From: Alphaproteobacteria bacterium
GTDB lineage: Bacteria > Myxococcota_A > UBA796 > CAJQPC01
Assembly (NCBI GenBank): GCA_020632795.1
Contig: JACKEV010000006.1
Span: 678,501-742,500, forward strand
DNA: 64,000 nt
Direction of reading: 5' to 3'
In this document: positions 31,766-41,139 of the stretch, one piece after another
How the letters are laid out: each line of letters opens with the position of its first letter
Position numbering within the stretch: position 1 is the first letter of the stretch
Made by a program: the position numbers and the translations under genes
Notes under the pieces: model-generated
The model's database searches: none
Seen by the model: the letters and a program-made list of their open reading frames with translations, nothing else
Told to the model about the DNA's origin: nothing

Positions 31766-34485
31766 TGCGCGCGCTGCTGGTCCTGCTCGCGCTGGCCGCC
31801 GGGCCCGCCTTCGCCCAGGAGGACGAGCTGGCCGGGGCGGGGCTCGACCCGATCAGCCGCAACTTCTTCCTGGAGGCCCGCGCCCAGGAGCGCGCCGGGG
31901 CGTGGTCCCGCGCGGCGACCGCCTACAGCGTGGTCGTCAACCGCGACCCGACCTGCTCCCCGGCGGTGCTGGGCCTGGGGCGCGTCCGGGAGCAGATGGG
32001 GGATGTGGCCGGGGCCGAGGCCACCTACCGGACCCTGCCCATGGACGCGGACGCCGTCGAGGCCCTGGCCCTGCTCGTCCAGGAGGAGCGCCCGGCCGAG
32101 GCGGTGGAGCTGTACCGCCGCCTGCGGGCCCTGCGCCTGGGCCAGTCCGAGCCCTACCGGCTGGAGGCCGCCGCGGCGGTGGCCGCCGAGGACTATGACG
32201 CCGCCATCGCCGCTCTGCAGCGCTACGTCGAGCTGGACGGCGCCGCCGAGGCCCCCGAGCCCACCAGCGAGCTGTTCGTCGAGCTGGCCGTGGCCCTCAA
32301 GGAGGCCGACCGCCGCGACGAGGCCCGCGACTGGTTCGGCCGCTACCTGGCGCGCTGGCCCGAGGGCGACCGCGCCGAGGAGGTCGAGGCCCGCCTGGAG
32401 CGGATGGACGTCGAGGACGCCGCCGAGCACCTGGCCATCGGGGGCGCGGTGGAGCTGGACCCCGCCGAGCGCGCCCGCCTGGAGGAGGCCCGCCGCGCCA
32501 TCGCCGCCGGCCAGCGCAGCCGGGCCCGCCAGCTCGTCGCCGACCTGATCGAGGTGGCCCCCCGCAGCCCCGACGTCTGGGCGCTCCAGGGCGACCTGCT
32601 GGTGGGGGGAGGGGACATCGCCGAAGGGGAGCAGGCCTACCTCACCGCCCTGGCCCTCGACCCCGAGGAGCCGACCTGGCGCGTCCGGCTGGGGCGCCTG
32701 CTCGCCGAGCGCTACGCCGGCCGCCGCCACCGGGAGGCCCTGGAGGAGCTGCGGGTGGCGCTCACCTTGCGCCCGGCCTGGACCGAGCTGCACTACGAGG
32801 TCGGCCGCCTCCAGATTGAGCTGGGGGAGGCGGCCGAGGCGGCCGAGAGCCTCCGGGCCTACCTCGCCGCCCACCCCCAGGGCGAGCACGCCGCCGACGC
32901 CGCCCAGCTCCTGGAGGACCTCGCGCGCACCCGCCCCGAGCCCCCCGCGGTCGCCCAGCTCGTCGCCCGCCTGCCGGAGGGGGTCCCGGAGGAGGCCTGG
33001 GACCACTTCAAGCTCGCCCAGGTCTACCTGCGGGAGCGCGGCGATGACGCCAAGGCCCGCGAGGAGGTGGAGCGCGCCCTGGCCCTGGCCCCCGACTACG
33101 TCGACGCCCTCAACCTGCTGGCCAGCCTGGAGCTGCGCGCGGGGGACCACGCCGCCGCCCAGCGCACCTACCAGCGCTCCCTGGAGGTCGAGCCCGACCA
33201 GCCCCTGGTGGTGCTCGCCGTGGGCGAGGCCCTGCGCGAGGCCGGCGCGATGGAGGCCGCCGAGCAGCGCTTCCGGGAGGCCGCCGACCTCGGCGCCGAG
33301 GACGCCTGGTTCGCCCTGGCCCGCCTGGCCGACCAGGAGGGCCGCTGGATGGACGCCCGCGCGCTGCTGGACCAGTACTTCGCCCGCGCGTCGGGCGGTC
33401 GGGTCCACGACCAGGCCCTCGCGCTGCGCGAGACCCTCCAGTCCCGCTACCAGGCCACGGTCGGCGGCGCCGCTGGGGCCGCAGCCCTCGCCGTGGGCCT
33501 GCCGCTGGGCTGGGTGGTCCGGCGGCGCACGGGCGCCACCCTGACCGACCTGCTGGAGCGGCACCCCGAGGTCTACCACGACGTCGCCAGCGTGCTCTCC
33601 CGCATGCGCCATGAGGTCATCAAGCACAACACCACCGTGCTGCCCACCGCCGCCGACGCCCTGGAGCGCGGGGACTGGGACCCGGCGGTGGTGGCCCTGG
33701 ACCGGCTGCTGGGCCGCGCCGGGCAGCGCGCCGACGCCGAGCACGCGGGCATCGTGGACCGGTGGTGGGCCAACGTCGCCGACCTGGAGGCCATCGGCGG
33801 GCGCTGCGGGCTGCGCCTGAACCTCAAGCACAAGGACCCGATGATCGCGCCGATGTGCCGGGCGTTTCGGGAGCTGACCCGCCTGGGACGCCGGGTGCGC
33901 CCCGGGCGCAGCGGCCCGGCCCCCCGCCTGGCCGACGCCCTGCGGCGGATCTCGGACGCGCTGAACCAGGACGGCTACCAGGCCCTGGGGGCGCTGATCC
34001 GGGAGGTCTGCGTGCTGTCGGTGGACGAGGCGCTGCTGCGTCGCTGCTGGGCCCTCGTCTGCGCCGAGCCCGGCTTCGTCGGCCAGCGCATGCCCGACCT
34101 GGCGCTGGCGGTCGAAGGCGGGCCGATCCCCGTGAAGATATTCAGGCAGGAGATGGAGGACATCGTCGTGAACCTGTTGCGCAACGCCGCCTCGGTCGTG
34201 CTCGAGGAGCAGGGCCCGGACGCCGCCCGGGTCGGGGTGGCCCTGTTCGAGGACATCGACCCCATCACCGGGCTGGAGTGGGCCCAGCTCCGCTTCCGGG
34301 ACAACGCACACAGCACCTTGACCGACGACATGATCCGGGGCCGCTACATCGCCCGCGGCCTGGGCCTCACCGTCGATCTGGTCGACCGCAACCAGGGCTC
34401 GGTCCGGGTGGAGCCCGAGCCCGGCTGGTCCAAGGCCATCGTCGTGCGCCTGCCCCGCGCCGAGCCGCCGGAGGAGAGCGAATGA
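31765..34485 (+). CDS. TPR-sensor histidine-kinase-like membrane protein
   Basis: 906 residues from ATG 31765, which overlaps the regulator's TGA by one base. The signal peptide (MRALLVLLALAAGPAFA) is followed by at least a dozen TPR-like repeats (about 25-560) predicted to be outside the cytoplasm. One membrane helix spans about 566-585. A cytoplasmic part follows with RHEVIKHNT (about 614), a candidate phosphoacceptor His, and a divergent ATPase domain with N-box-like NLLRNAASVV, a DNAHS sequence at the G1 position, and RGLGLT as G2. An extracytoplasmic TPR sensor on a histidine kinase is unusual. Kinase activity is likely but the boxes are weak. Confidence 0.78.
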   Translation: MRALLVLLALAAGPAFAQEDELAGAGLDPISRNFFLEARAQERAGAWSRAATAYSVVVNRDPTCSPAVLGLGRVREQMGDVAGAEATYRTLPMDADAVEALALLVQEERPAEAVELYRRLRALRLGQSEPYRLEAAAAVAAEDYDAAIAALQRYVELDGAAEAPEPTSELFVELAVALKEADRRDEARDWFGRYLARWPEGDRAEEVEARLERMDVEDAAEHLAIGGAVELDPAERARLEEARRAIAAGQRSRARQLVADLIEVAPRSPDVWALQGDLLVGGGDIAEGEQAYLTALALDPEEPTWRVRLGRLLAERYAGRRHREALEELRVALTLRPAWTELHYEVGRLQIELGEAAEAAESLRAYLAAHPQGEHAADAAQLLEDLARTRPEPPAVAQLVARLPEGVPEEAWDHFKLAQVYLRERGDDAKAREEVERALALAPDYVDALNLLASLELRAGDHAAAQRTYQRSLEVEPDQPLVVLAVGEALREAGAMEAAEQRFREAADLGAEDAWFALARLADQEGRWMDARALLDQYFARASGGRVHDQALALRETLQSRYQATVGGAAGAAALAVGLPLGWVVRRRTGATLTDLLERHPEVYHDVASVLSRMRHEVIKHNTTVLPTAADALERGDWDPAVVALDRLLGRAGQRADAEHAGIVDRWWANVADLEAIGGRCGLRLNLKHKDPMIAPMCRAFRELTRLGRRVRPGRSGPAPRLADALRRISDALNQDGYQALGALIREVCVLSVDEALLRRCWALVCAEPGFVGQRMPDLALAVEGGPIPVKIFRQEMEDIVVNLLRNAASVVLEEQGPDAARVGVALFEDIDPITGLEWAQLRFRDNAHSTLTDDMIRGRYIARGLGLTVDLVDRNQGSVRVEPEPGWSKAIVVRLPRAEPPEESE

Positions 34486-34946
34486 GCCGCCCCCTGCTGC
34501 TGGTGGTCGAGGACGGCACCGAGTACACCTCCACCCTCCGGCGCTTCCTCGCCGAGCACTTCGACCTGCTGCGGGCGGGGGACGCCGCCGAGGCCCTGGA
34601 GGCCCTGGGCACCCGCGCGGTCGCCGTCGTCTTCCTGGACATGCGCTTCGACCGGGTCCCGGTGGAGCGGCTGCTCGGGGATCTCGACGAGCTGACCACC
34701 CGGTTCAACGGCGACCCGGAGCGGGCCCGCCGCTTCATGGAGGACAACCAGGGCGCCTACGTCCTGACGGCGCTGCGGGCGGCGGGGCATCGCACGCCTG
34801 TGGTCTTCAGCTACGACTTCGACGCCGAGCCGCGCCGGTTCAAGAACCTGGAGCGGCTGCACGCCCCCCTGGGCTACCTGCGGGACAACGCCAGCCCGGA
34901 GCAGATCCGGGAGACGCTGCTGCGGTTCACGTCGGGAACTCCGTGA
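34482..34946 (+). CDS. Single-domain receiver protein (atypical)
   Basis: 154 residues; ATG overlaps the kinase stop (ATGA). Acidic pair VVEDG, phospho-Asp53 in VVFLDMRFDR. A loop of about 25 extra residues follows, and the usual KP motif is replaced by APLG, so the conserved Lys is missing. The F-D after the phospho-Asp and the long loop match the receiver of the sigma-54 regulator two genes upstream, so both probably dock on the same kinase. It may act as a phosphate sink or a second output. The 3' end overlaps the converging acetyltransferase gene by 20 bp. Confidence 0.82.
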   Translation: MSRPLLLVVEDGTEYTSTLRRFLAEHFDLLRAGDAAEALEALGTRAVAVVFLDMRFDRVPVERLLGDLDELTTRFNGDPERARRFMEDNQGAYVLTALRAAGHRTPVVFSYDFDAEPRRFKNLERLHAPLGYLRDNASPEQIRETLLRFTSGTP

Positions 34947-35565
34947 TCTCGGCCAGCGGGCCGTCCTTGAGCACCTTGCGCATGCGCAGCATCGCCGATC
35001 GCCCGCCCGGAGGCGACGCCTCGACCTCGCCGAGCCGACAGAAGCCGAACCGCTCCTCGTAGATGCGGACGCCAGCGCGGTTGTTGGCGGAGACCTCCAG
35101 CACCACCGAGCGCATGCCCTGACCGACGAGCCCGTCCAGCACGCCCTGCAGGAACCGGGTGCCCAGCCCGCGGCCCCGCCACCCGGGGCGGATGGCCATC
35201 GAGAACAGCACCGCCTCGTGGGGGCGCTCCCAGGACCGGATGCAGTGGCAGGTGCCGATGACCCAGTCGTCGGCGCGTAGGAGCCAGGTCATGCCGTAGC
35301 GCAGCACCAGCCCGGCGGTGGTGCGGCTCCAGGTGGGCTCGGAGAAGGTCATCAGGTCGATGTCGATGACCGTCTTGACGAGGGCCGGGTCGAACTGGGT
35401 GACCAGCTCGGTGCGGATCGAGTAGGTCCGTCCGGTGTCCCCTGCGAGAGAGAATTCCACGGGTGCGTCCGCTCCTGGCGCATCTCCACCGCCCCCGAGT
35501 CTTTTCAGGGGTCGTGGGGGTCGATTCACACGCGCGCTGCGGCGGGTGCCTCCGGCAGCGCTCAC
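34927..35565 (-). CDS. GNAT-family N-acetyltransferase
   Basis: Up to 212 residues. The GNAT core is clear: SMAIRPGWRGRGLGTRFL, with the acetyl-CoA loop RGRGLG, followed by VVLEVSANNRAGVRIYEERFGF, here split as LEVSANNRAG and IYEERFGF. The substrate cannot be told; the family acetylates amines, proteins or antibiotics. The first 35 residues are Arg/Pro/Gly-rich and may not be translated. An in-frame GTG at 35460, with AGGAGC about 10 bases upstream, would give a 177-residue protein closer to a typical GNAT. It is divergent from pepP. Confidence 0.8.
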   Translation of the reverse strand: MSAAGGTRRSARVNRPPRPLKRLGGGGDAPGADAPVEFSLAGDTGRTYSIRTELVTQFDPALVKTVIDIDLMTFSEPTWSRTTAGLVLRYGMTWLLRADDWVIGTCHCIRSWERPHEAVLFSMAIRPGWRGRGLGTRFLQGVLDGLVGQGMRSVVLEVSANNRAGVRIYEERFGFCRLGEVEASPPGGRSAMLRMRKVLKDGPLAEITEFPT

Positions 35566-35618
35566 CCGATTGAGTTACCAGGATCGTGTGATCGATGCAA
35601 AGATCAAGCGGAGGAACC

Positions 35619-36938
35619 ATGCGCTTGAGCACCGATGAGCGGGCCTTCTTCGCCGACCGGCGGGCCGCGGTCCTCGATCGACTCGGACCGGACGAGGCGC
35701 TGCTGGTCTTCGGCGCAAATCACCACCTCCGCAACGGCGACGCGGAGTACCCCTACCGCCAGGACTCCGACCTCTGGTACCTCACCGGCTGGCCGGACCC
35801 CGAGTCCGCGCTGATCATCCGCCCCGGGCACGAGCACCCCACCCAGCTCTTCGTCCAGCCCAAGGACCCCGAGCGCGAGGTCTGGACCGGCATCCGGCCC
35901 GGCACCGAGGGTGCGTTGGAGCAGTTCGGGGTGGACGCCGCCCAGACCATCGACTGCCTCAAGGACACCCTCGCCGAGCTGCTGGTCGGGGTCCGCACCC
36001 TGCACTACCGCGTCGGCGAGGATCCCGAGCACGACAGGCTGGTCCTGGGAGCGGCGGCCAAGGCCCGCCGCCCGGCGCGCAAGGTCGGCCAGCCTGTCCC
36101 CGACGCCTTCGTGAGCCCCGGGCGCCTGCTGGGCGAGCTGCGCCTGTTCAAGACCGAGCACGAGCTGGACCTGCTGCGCACCGCCGCCGGCATCACCGCC
36201 GACGCCCACATCGCGGCGATGAAGGCCGCGAAGCCCGGGATGATGGAGTACGAGCTGGAGGCCCTCATCAACTACACGTTCCGCAGCCGGGGCGGGAACG
36301 GGCCAGGCTACACCACCATCGTCGGCAGCGGGGCCAACGCCTGCGTGCTCCACTACGTCACCAACGACAGCCCTCTGCCCCCCGATGGCCTCGTGCTCGT
36401 CGACGCGGGCTGCGAGTTCCGCAACTACACCGCCGACGTCACCCGCACCTTCCCGGCCAGCGGCCGGTTCACCAAGGCCCAGGCCGAGGTCTACGAGGTC
36501 GTCCTGGCCGCCCAGCTCGCCTCGATCGACGCCTGCCGGGCGGGCCGGACCTTCGACGAGGTGCACCAGATCTCGGTGCGGACCCTGACCGAGGGCATGG
36601 TGTCCCTGGGCCTGCTGGAGGGCGAGGTCGACGCCCTGATCGAGGACGAGTCCTTCAAGAAGTACTACATGCACGGCACCAGCCACTGGCTGGGCATCGA
36701 CGTCCACGACACCGGCTCCTACGTGGCCGAGGGCGGCTCCCGGCCCCTGTCGCCCGGCATGGTCCTCACCATCGAGCCGGGCCTCTACATCGCCCCCGAC
36801 GATGAGGACGCCCCCGAGCGCCTCCGGGGCATCGGGATCCGCATCGAGGACGACGTGCTGGTGACCGAGGACGAGCCCGATGTCCTCACCGCCGCCTGCC
36901 CCAAGACCCTCGCCGACGTCGAGGCCGCCTGCAGCTGA
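35619..36938 (+). CDS. pepP: Xaa-Pro aminopeptidase (M24B, PepP-like)
   Basis: 439 residues from the ATG at 35619, preceded by GCGGAGGAA; an ATG eight codons upstream is less well placed. The N-terminal AMP_N domain (FGANHHLRNGDAEYPYRQDSDLWYLTG, quoted in part: residues about 30-56) is followed by the pita-bread peptidase. All five dinuclear metal ligands are visible: Asp in VLVDAGCEF, Asp in TADVTRTF, His in HGTSHWLGIDVHDTG, Glu in LTIEPGLYI and Glu in GIRIEDDV. It should remove the N-terminal residue before proline in cytoplasmic peptides. Divergent from the acetyltransferase gene. Confidence 0.93.
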   Translation: MRLSTDERAFFADRRAAVLDRLGPDEALLVFGANHHLRNGDAEYPYRQDSDLWYLTGWPDPESALIIRPGHEHPTQLFVQPKDPEREVWTGIRPGTEGALEQFGVDAAQTIDCLKDTLAELLVGVRTLHYRVGEDPEHDRLVLGAAAKARRPARKVGQPVPDAFVSPGRLLGELRLFKTEHELDLLRTAAGITADAHIAAMKAAKPGMMEYELEALINYTFRSRGGNGPGYTTIVGSGANACVLHYVTNDSPLPPDGLVLVDAGCEFRNYTADVTRTFPASGRFTKAQAEVYEVVLAAQLASIDACRAGRTFDEVHQISVRTLTEGMVSLGLLEGEVDALIEDESFKKYYMHGTSHWLGIDVHDTGSYVAEGGSRPLSPGMVLTIEPGLYIAPDDEDAPERLRGIGIRIEDDVLVTEDEPDVLTAACPKTLADVEAACS

Positions 36939-36944
36939 GCGGGG

Positions 36945-39900
36945 TCACTCCTCGACCGGCGCCGCGTCGCCCAGCCACACCGGCAGCCCCGGGGGCTCCC
37001 ACAGCTCGCCGTCGCCGTCGGTGTCGCCGTCGACGTCCACGAAGATGGGGTTGGTGAGCGCGAAGGGGTAGACCGGGTAGTCGCGGGGGTGCGGCGGGAT
37101 GGCCGAGAGCAGGTTCGAGACCGCCGGCACGCTGGACAGCGCCTCGGTGATGACGTCCTGGAGCTGCACCGGCGGGTACTCCACCGGGGTGTAGAGCGGG
37201 TAGAGGTCGTCGTCGCCCATGACGATGACCGCGTACCAGGCGTCGATGTCCGGGGTGTCCGACCACTCCACCGCCAGGTTCAGGGTGTCGGCGTTGGGCA
37301 CGTCGAGCTGCCAGTCCTTCACCAGCTCGCCGTTGCGGTACAGCTCGACCCGGTCGACGTTGAACCAGCTCGGCGACTGCACCTCGATGTAGAAGTCCAC
37401 CGCCCCGTCGGCGCTCAGCTCGTCGCCCATGATGTAGCGGTCGTCGGCCATGAACCGCACGAAGGGCCCGTACGAGGTGAACACATGCCCCGCCTGGACC
37501 TGGCGCGCGATCTCCTCGGAGTCGATGAAGGCCGGGTCATCGGTGTCGGAGACCACGAAGTTGCGGGGGCAGCCCGACTCGGTGGAGGTCTTGGAGTGGG
37601 TGTCGGAGTTGCCGATGGCCGTATAGCGATAGCCAAGGTTCAACAAGGAGAACCAGTCGTCCACCTGGCCGTTGCGCCCCGGACCGAAGGTGTAGACCCC
37701 GTCGATCAGCTCCTGCTGCTCCTGGAAGGTGCGCTCCAGCACGTCGTAGCCGGTGACCGAGCCGTCGGCGGCGTAGTCGTCCATCTCCTGCAGGGTGGGG
37801 GTGCGCACGAAGTCGAAGCGCTTGCCGTTGAGCAGCTCCAGCGCGTCGAAGTCGGTGGTGAAGTTGTCGGGGCTCAGCAGGAGGTTGGTGATGGTGATGA
37901 GCCCGGCGTCCACCACCAGGTTGCCCGGCGTGCCCTCGTAGGGGGAGAAGCCGTACTGGTCGAAGTAGCCCAGGATGCCGTCGCGGGGGTGGGCCACGAA
38001 GGTGAGGGGATCCTCGACGCGCCCCATCTCGTGCAGGCCCTCGATCATCTCCTCGGGGGTCATGCCGGTCCAGTCGAAGGCCCCGCCGGCGTCGGCGAGG
38101 TAGTCGTGCACCACCGGGAAGCCGATGTAGTGGCCCACCTCGACGGTGGTGACCTCGACCCCGACGTCCGAGGCGATCCAGGGCTCCAGGCCCAGGTCCT
38201 CGATCACCGGCCGGAAGTCGGTGACGAAGTCGTGGTCGCTGGAGACCATCAGCTCGACGTTCTCGGACGCCATCGTGAAGACGCGGTCGATGGGCGTGAC
38301 GCCGGAGTCGTGGCTGGGGTTGGTGTGGACGTGGAAGTCCGCGCTGATCCAGCCGGTGCTGTCGACGGCGTGGATGACCTGCAGCTCGGCGTAGGCGGGG
38401 TGGTTGGCCGAGACGCTGAACGTGGCGAAGCCCAGCTCGTACTCGGGGCCGCGGGTGGCGTAGGCCTCGTAGTCGCCCGGGGGCAGGGTGGCCCGGCACT
38501 CGCCGTAGGGGCAGAACAGCACGGCCTCGGGGTCGCCCGCGATGTAGCCGTCGCCCAGGACCGGGTCGCGGACCGCGGCGCCGTCGGCGGGCATGATCGT
38601 GACCTTGGAGGGTACGATGATGCCGCGCTCATCGACCACACGGAAGGTGACCTCGCCAGCGCGGGGCAGCTCCAGCGCCACGCCGGTGGCCTTGCCGTCG
38701 GTGATGGTGACCGGCACCCGGCCGGTCTCGGGGTGGCCGCGCTCGTGGACCACCAGCTCGTAGTCGCCCGGGGGCAGAAGCCCCCCGAAGGAGCCGTCGG
38801 GGGTCGTGTCATCGTGGCCGACGTCGGTCTCGAACTGGGACCAGGGCTTGTCGTCGCCGGGGCGGTAGACGAAGACGTGGGCCCCCGACACCGCGTCCCC
38901 CGTGCCCTCCTCCAGCACCACGCCGCGCAGCTCGCCGGTGGGCACGGCGTCAGCGCCCAGGGCCTCGGCCCGCGCGGTCAGGACGGTGTCGTAGATCGAG
39001 CCGACGTCGCCGTCGCCGATCGCGAAGATGCGGGCGTAGGTGAAGGCCTCGGTGGGCTCGAACAGGCGGTCGCCCTCCAGGTTCCCGCGCACCCCGGCGC
39101 CGAATCCGGCGGTCTGGGAGGAGGTGAACAGGGGCACGAAGAGCTGGCCGTCGAGGGTGGCCAGGCCGTAGGACACCCGATCGGCGGTGCCCGCGATGAA
39201 GTCGAGGACGAAGGGGTCCTGGAAGGTGTTGCGGCCGGCGGCGGTCTCCTCAAAGACCGCGCCGTCCTCGTCGAAGCCCAGGCCGGGGGCGAACACGTCC
39301 ACGCTGCCGCCCTGGAGGTAGAAGTCCCCGAACGCGAGGCCCTCCTCCAGGGCCAGGGTGAGGATCTCCAGCTCGTCGGTGCCGTCGAGCATCGTGGCGT
39401 TGTCGGGGGGGGCGTCGGGCTGGGCTGCGCTGGCGCCGGTGCTGATGGCCCAGACGGTGGTCTCCATGCGGACGTAGCGGGCGCCGGGCTCCAGGATGTA
39501 GTCGGTGCTGATGTTGAAGCGGGGGGCGCCGATGAGAGCCCACAGACCGCCCAGCAGGGTGATGAAGGGCTCGTCGCGGGCGATGGCCCGCACGATGGCC
39601 GGCCCGCCGTCGCTGCCGTCGGCGACGATGACGACCTCGCCCTCCTCGGTGGCGTGGGTGACGTTCATGTTCACCGTGGCGAACATCTCGGCGAACTGGT
39701 CGTTGCCCCGCCCCCGGGTCCACTCGCCGCCCAGGCGCTGGAGGTCGGCGTCCACCAGCCCGCCGCCGAACAGGCCGGGGCCCATCGAGTGGCGCGGCCC
39801 GACGATCGCGACGCGGATCTGGTCGTTCTCCAGCAGGAAATCCCCGGGCTGGGCGACGGCCTTGGGGCCGCCGATCCCGTCGGCGAGATCCTCGATGACG

Positions 39901-39971
39901 AAGGCGCGCGCGAAGGGCTCGCGCTCCCACTCGCCGCAGCCGGCGAGCATCAGAAGCAGGACAGTGTGCAT
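36945..39971 (-). CDS. CehA/McbA-family PHP metallohydrolase lipoprotein
   Basis: 1008 residues from the ATG at 39971 (leader MHTVLLLMLAGC, lipobox). A farther upstream ATG would overlap the divergent porin start and is rejected. N-terminal about 15-340: beta-rich domain. About 345-535: carboxypeptidase-regulatory-like beta sandwich repeats. From about 540: PHP domain with DFHVHTNPSHDSG, VSSDHDFVTD and GNSDTHSK histidine/aspartate metal motifs. CehA/McbA enzymes hydrolyse carbaryl; most homologues have unknown substrates. Only 37 bp separates it from the porin, so the pair may take up and process a common compound. Confidence 0.82.
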   Translation of the reverse strand: MHTVLLLMLAGCGEWEREPFARAFVIEDLADGIGGPKAVAQPGDFLLENDQIRVAIVGPRHSMGPGLFGGGLVDADLQRLGGEWTRGRGNDQFAEMFATVNMNVTHATEEGEVVIVADGSDGGPAIVRAIARDEPFITLLGGLWALIGAPRFNISTDYILEPGARYVRMETTVWAISTGASAAQPDAPPDNATMLDGTDELEILTLALEEGLAFGDFYLQGGSVDVFAPGLGFDEDGAVFEETAAGRNTFQDPFVLDFIAGTADRVSYGLATLDGQLFVPLFTSSQTAGFGAGVRGNLEGDRLFEPTEAFTYARIFAIGDGDVGSIYDTVLTARAEALGADAVPTGELRGVVLEEGTGDAVSGAHVFVYRPGDDKPWSQFETDVGHDDTTPDGSFGGLLPPGDYELVVHERGHPETGRVPVTITDGKATGVALELPRAGEVTFRVVDERGIIVPSKVTIMPADGAAVRDPVLGDGYIAGDPEAVLFCPYGECRATLPPGDYEAYATRGPEYELGFATFSVSANHPAYAELQVIHAVDSTGWISADFHVHTNPSHDSGVTPIDRVFTMASENVELMVSSDHDFVTDFRPVIEDLGLEPWIASDVGVEVTTVEVGHYIGFPVVHDYLADAGGAFDWTGMTPEEMIEGLHEMGRVEDPLTFVAHPRDGILGYFDQYGFSPYEGTPGNLVVDAGLITITNLLLSPDNFTTDFDALELLNGKRFDFVRTPTLQEMDDYAADGSVTGYDVLERTFQEQQELIDGVYTFGPGRNGQVDDWFSLLNLGYRYTAIGNSDTHSKTSTESGCPRNFVVSDTDDPAFIDSEEIARQVQAGHVFTSYGPFVRFMADDRYIMGDELSADGAVDFYIEVQSPSWFNVDRVELYRNGELVKDWQLDVPNADTLNLAVEWSDTPDIDAWYAVIVMGDDDLYPLYTPVEYPPVQLQDVITEALSSVPAVSNLLSAIPPHPRDYPVYPFALTNPIFVDVDGDTDGDGELWEPPGLPVWLGDAAPVEE

Positions 39972-39979
39972 GGTCAGGT

Positions 39980-39988
39980 TATGGTAGC
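39980..39988. promoter_or_regulatory. Overlapping divergent -10-like elements
   Basis: In the 37-bp gap between the PHP lipoprotein and porin genes, TATGGT (4 of 6) reads toward the porin, and TACCAT (4 of 6) on the other strand reads toward the lipoprotein. Neither has a clear -35 box. Shared sequence would make the two promoters compete. Confidence 0.25.
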
Positions 39989-40008
39989 CGCCCCCCACCG
40001 GGTGGTCC

Positions 40009-41079
40009 ATGTTGACGACACTCCTGATCCTGTCTGGCGTGGCCTTCGGCCAGGATGAGCGGCCCCGCCCCAGCTTCGACCCCTACCTCCTGGCCCAGGT
40101 CTGGGCGACGGTCTACGACATGGACGTCGCCGCCCAGGCCGACCCCGCCGGCTACGGTGACCCCGAGGACGACCCTGGCTTCAAGCTGCGGCGCGCCCGG
40201 GTGGGCTTCACCGGCGAGTGGGAGCGCCTGGACTACGGGGTGGTGGTCGGCGTCTCCAGCGGCGCGGACCCCATCATCTCGGACCTGACCAACCAGCGCA
40301 TCGGCATCATTGACGCGTATGGCGCCTACACCTTCGGGGACCCCGAGCGGATCTCCACGCGCGTCGTCTTCGGCACGCAGCGGGTCCCGTATGGCCGGGA
40401 GAACCTCATCTCCAGCCGGGAACTCGCCTTCCAGGAGCGCACGATCGCCTCCAACCACCTGGGGCCCTTCCGCGAGGTCGGCGTCCTGGCGGACGTCCAG
40501 GCCTTCGGCGCCCGCGCCCGGGTGGGCGTGTTCAACGGCAACGACTCGCTGTTCGGGGACACCGACCCCGGCGTGATGCTCGCCGGGCGGCTGGAGTACA
40601 CCCTCGGTCCGGGCGACCCGTATCGCACCTATGGCCCGGTGGAGCGCTGGACCCTGGGGGTGGGCGGGGGTGCCCTGTTCAACCCCCAGGCGGCGACGCG
40701 CACCCTGTCCTACGGCGGCGATCTCATCTTCCGCGTGTCCGGGCTCACCGTGCTGGCCGAGGCCCACATGGACCAGCTCACCCCGACCCTCTCCGAGGTC
40801 TACGAGCCCGCGGTGCTCGTGCAGACCCGCCGGTGGGGCGCCTTCGGGCAGGTGGGCTACGCCGTGGGCCCGGTGGAGCCGGTGGCGCGGTTCGAGCTGT
40901 TCGACGACGACACCGACACCCAGGACAACGGCGACGTGATGATCGGCGTGTTCGGCGTCACCACCCACTGGCTGGAGGATCACCTCCGGCTGGGCGGCGG
41001 ATATGTGCTGCGCCTGGAGACATTCGGGGCCTCCATCCCCAATGATACGGTGCGCCTCTGGGGCCAGGTGAGCTTCTGA
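40009..41079 (+). CDS. Outer-membrane porin, phosphate-selective O/P-like
   Basis: 356 residues. Signal peptide MLTTLLILSGVAFG, then alternating hydrophobic/aromatic beta strands typical of a 16-stranded porin: LRRARVGFTGEWERLDYGV, GAYTFGD, VVFGTQRVPYGRENL, and a terminal strand VRLWGQVSF ending in Phe. Features such as 'FKLRRARVGF' and 'FGTQRVPYGRENL' recall the OprO/OprP family. It should form an outer-membrane channel; actual selectivity is unknown. Divergent from the CehA/McbA-type gene, with start codons 37 bases apart. Confidence 0.83.
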   Translation: MLTTLLILSGVAFGQDERPRPSFDPYLLAQVWATVYDMDVAAQADPAGYGDPEDDPGFKLRRARVGFTGEWERLDYGVVVGVSSGADPIISDLTNQRIGIIDAYGAYTFGDPERISTRVVFGTQRVPYGRENLISSRELAFQERTIASNHLGPFREVGVLADVQAFGARARVGVFNGNDSLFGDTDPGVMLAGRLEYTLGPGDPYRTYGPVERWTLGVGGGALFNPQAATRTLSYGGDLIFRVSGLTVLAEAHMDQLTPTLSEVYEPAVLVQTRRWGAFGQVGYAVGPVEPVARFELFDDDTDTQDNGDVMIGVFGVTTHWLEDHLRLGGGYVLRLETFGASIPNDTVRLWGQVSF

Positions 41080-41139
41080 TCCTGGGGGCTGGACCTGTGG
41101 GGCCCGTTTGGGTCACCATGTCAGGGAACCGGAGCCCCC

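Noticed and set aside
37089..40058. Long plus-strand open frame opposite the PHP lipoprotein gene
   Set aside because: Antisense shadow; the minus-strand frame has clear PHP motifs.
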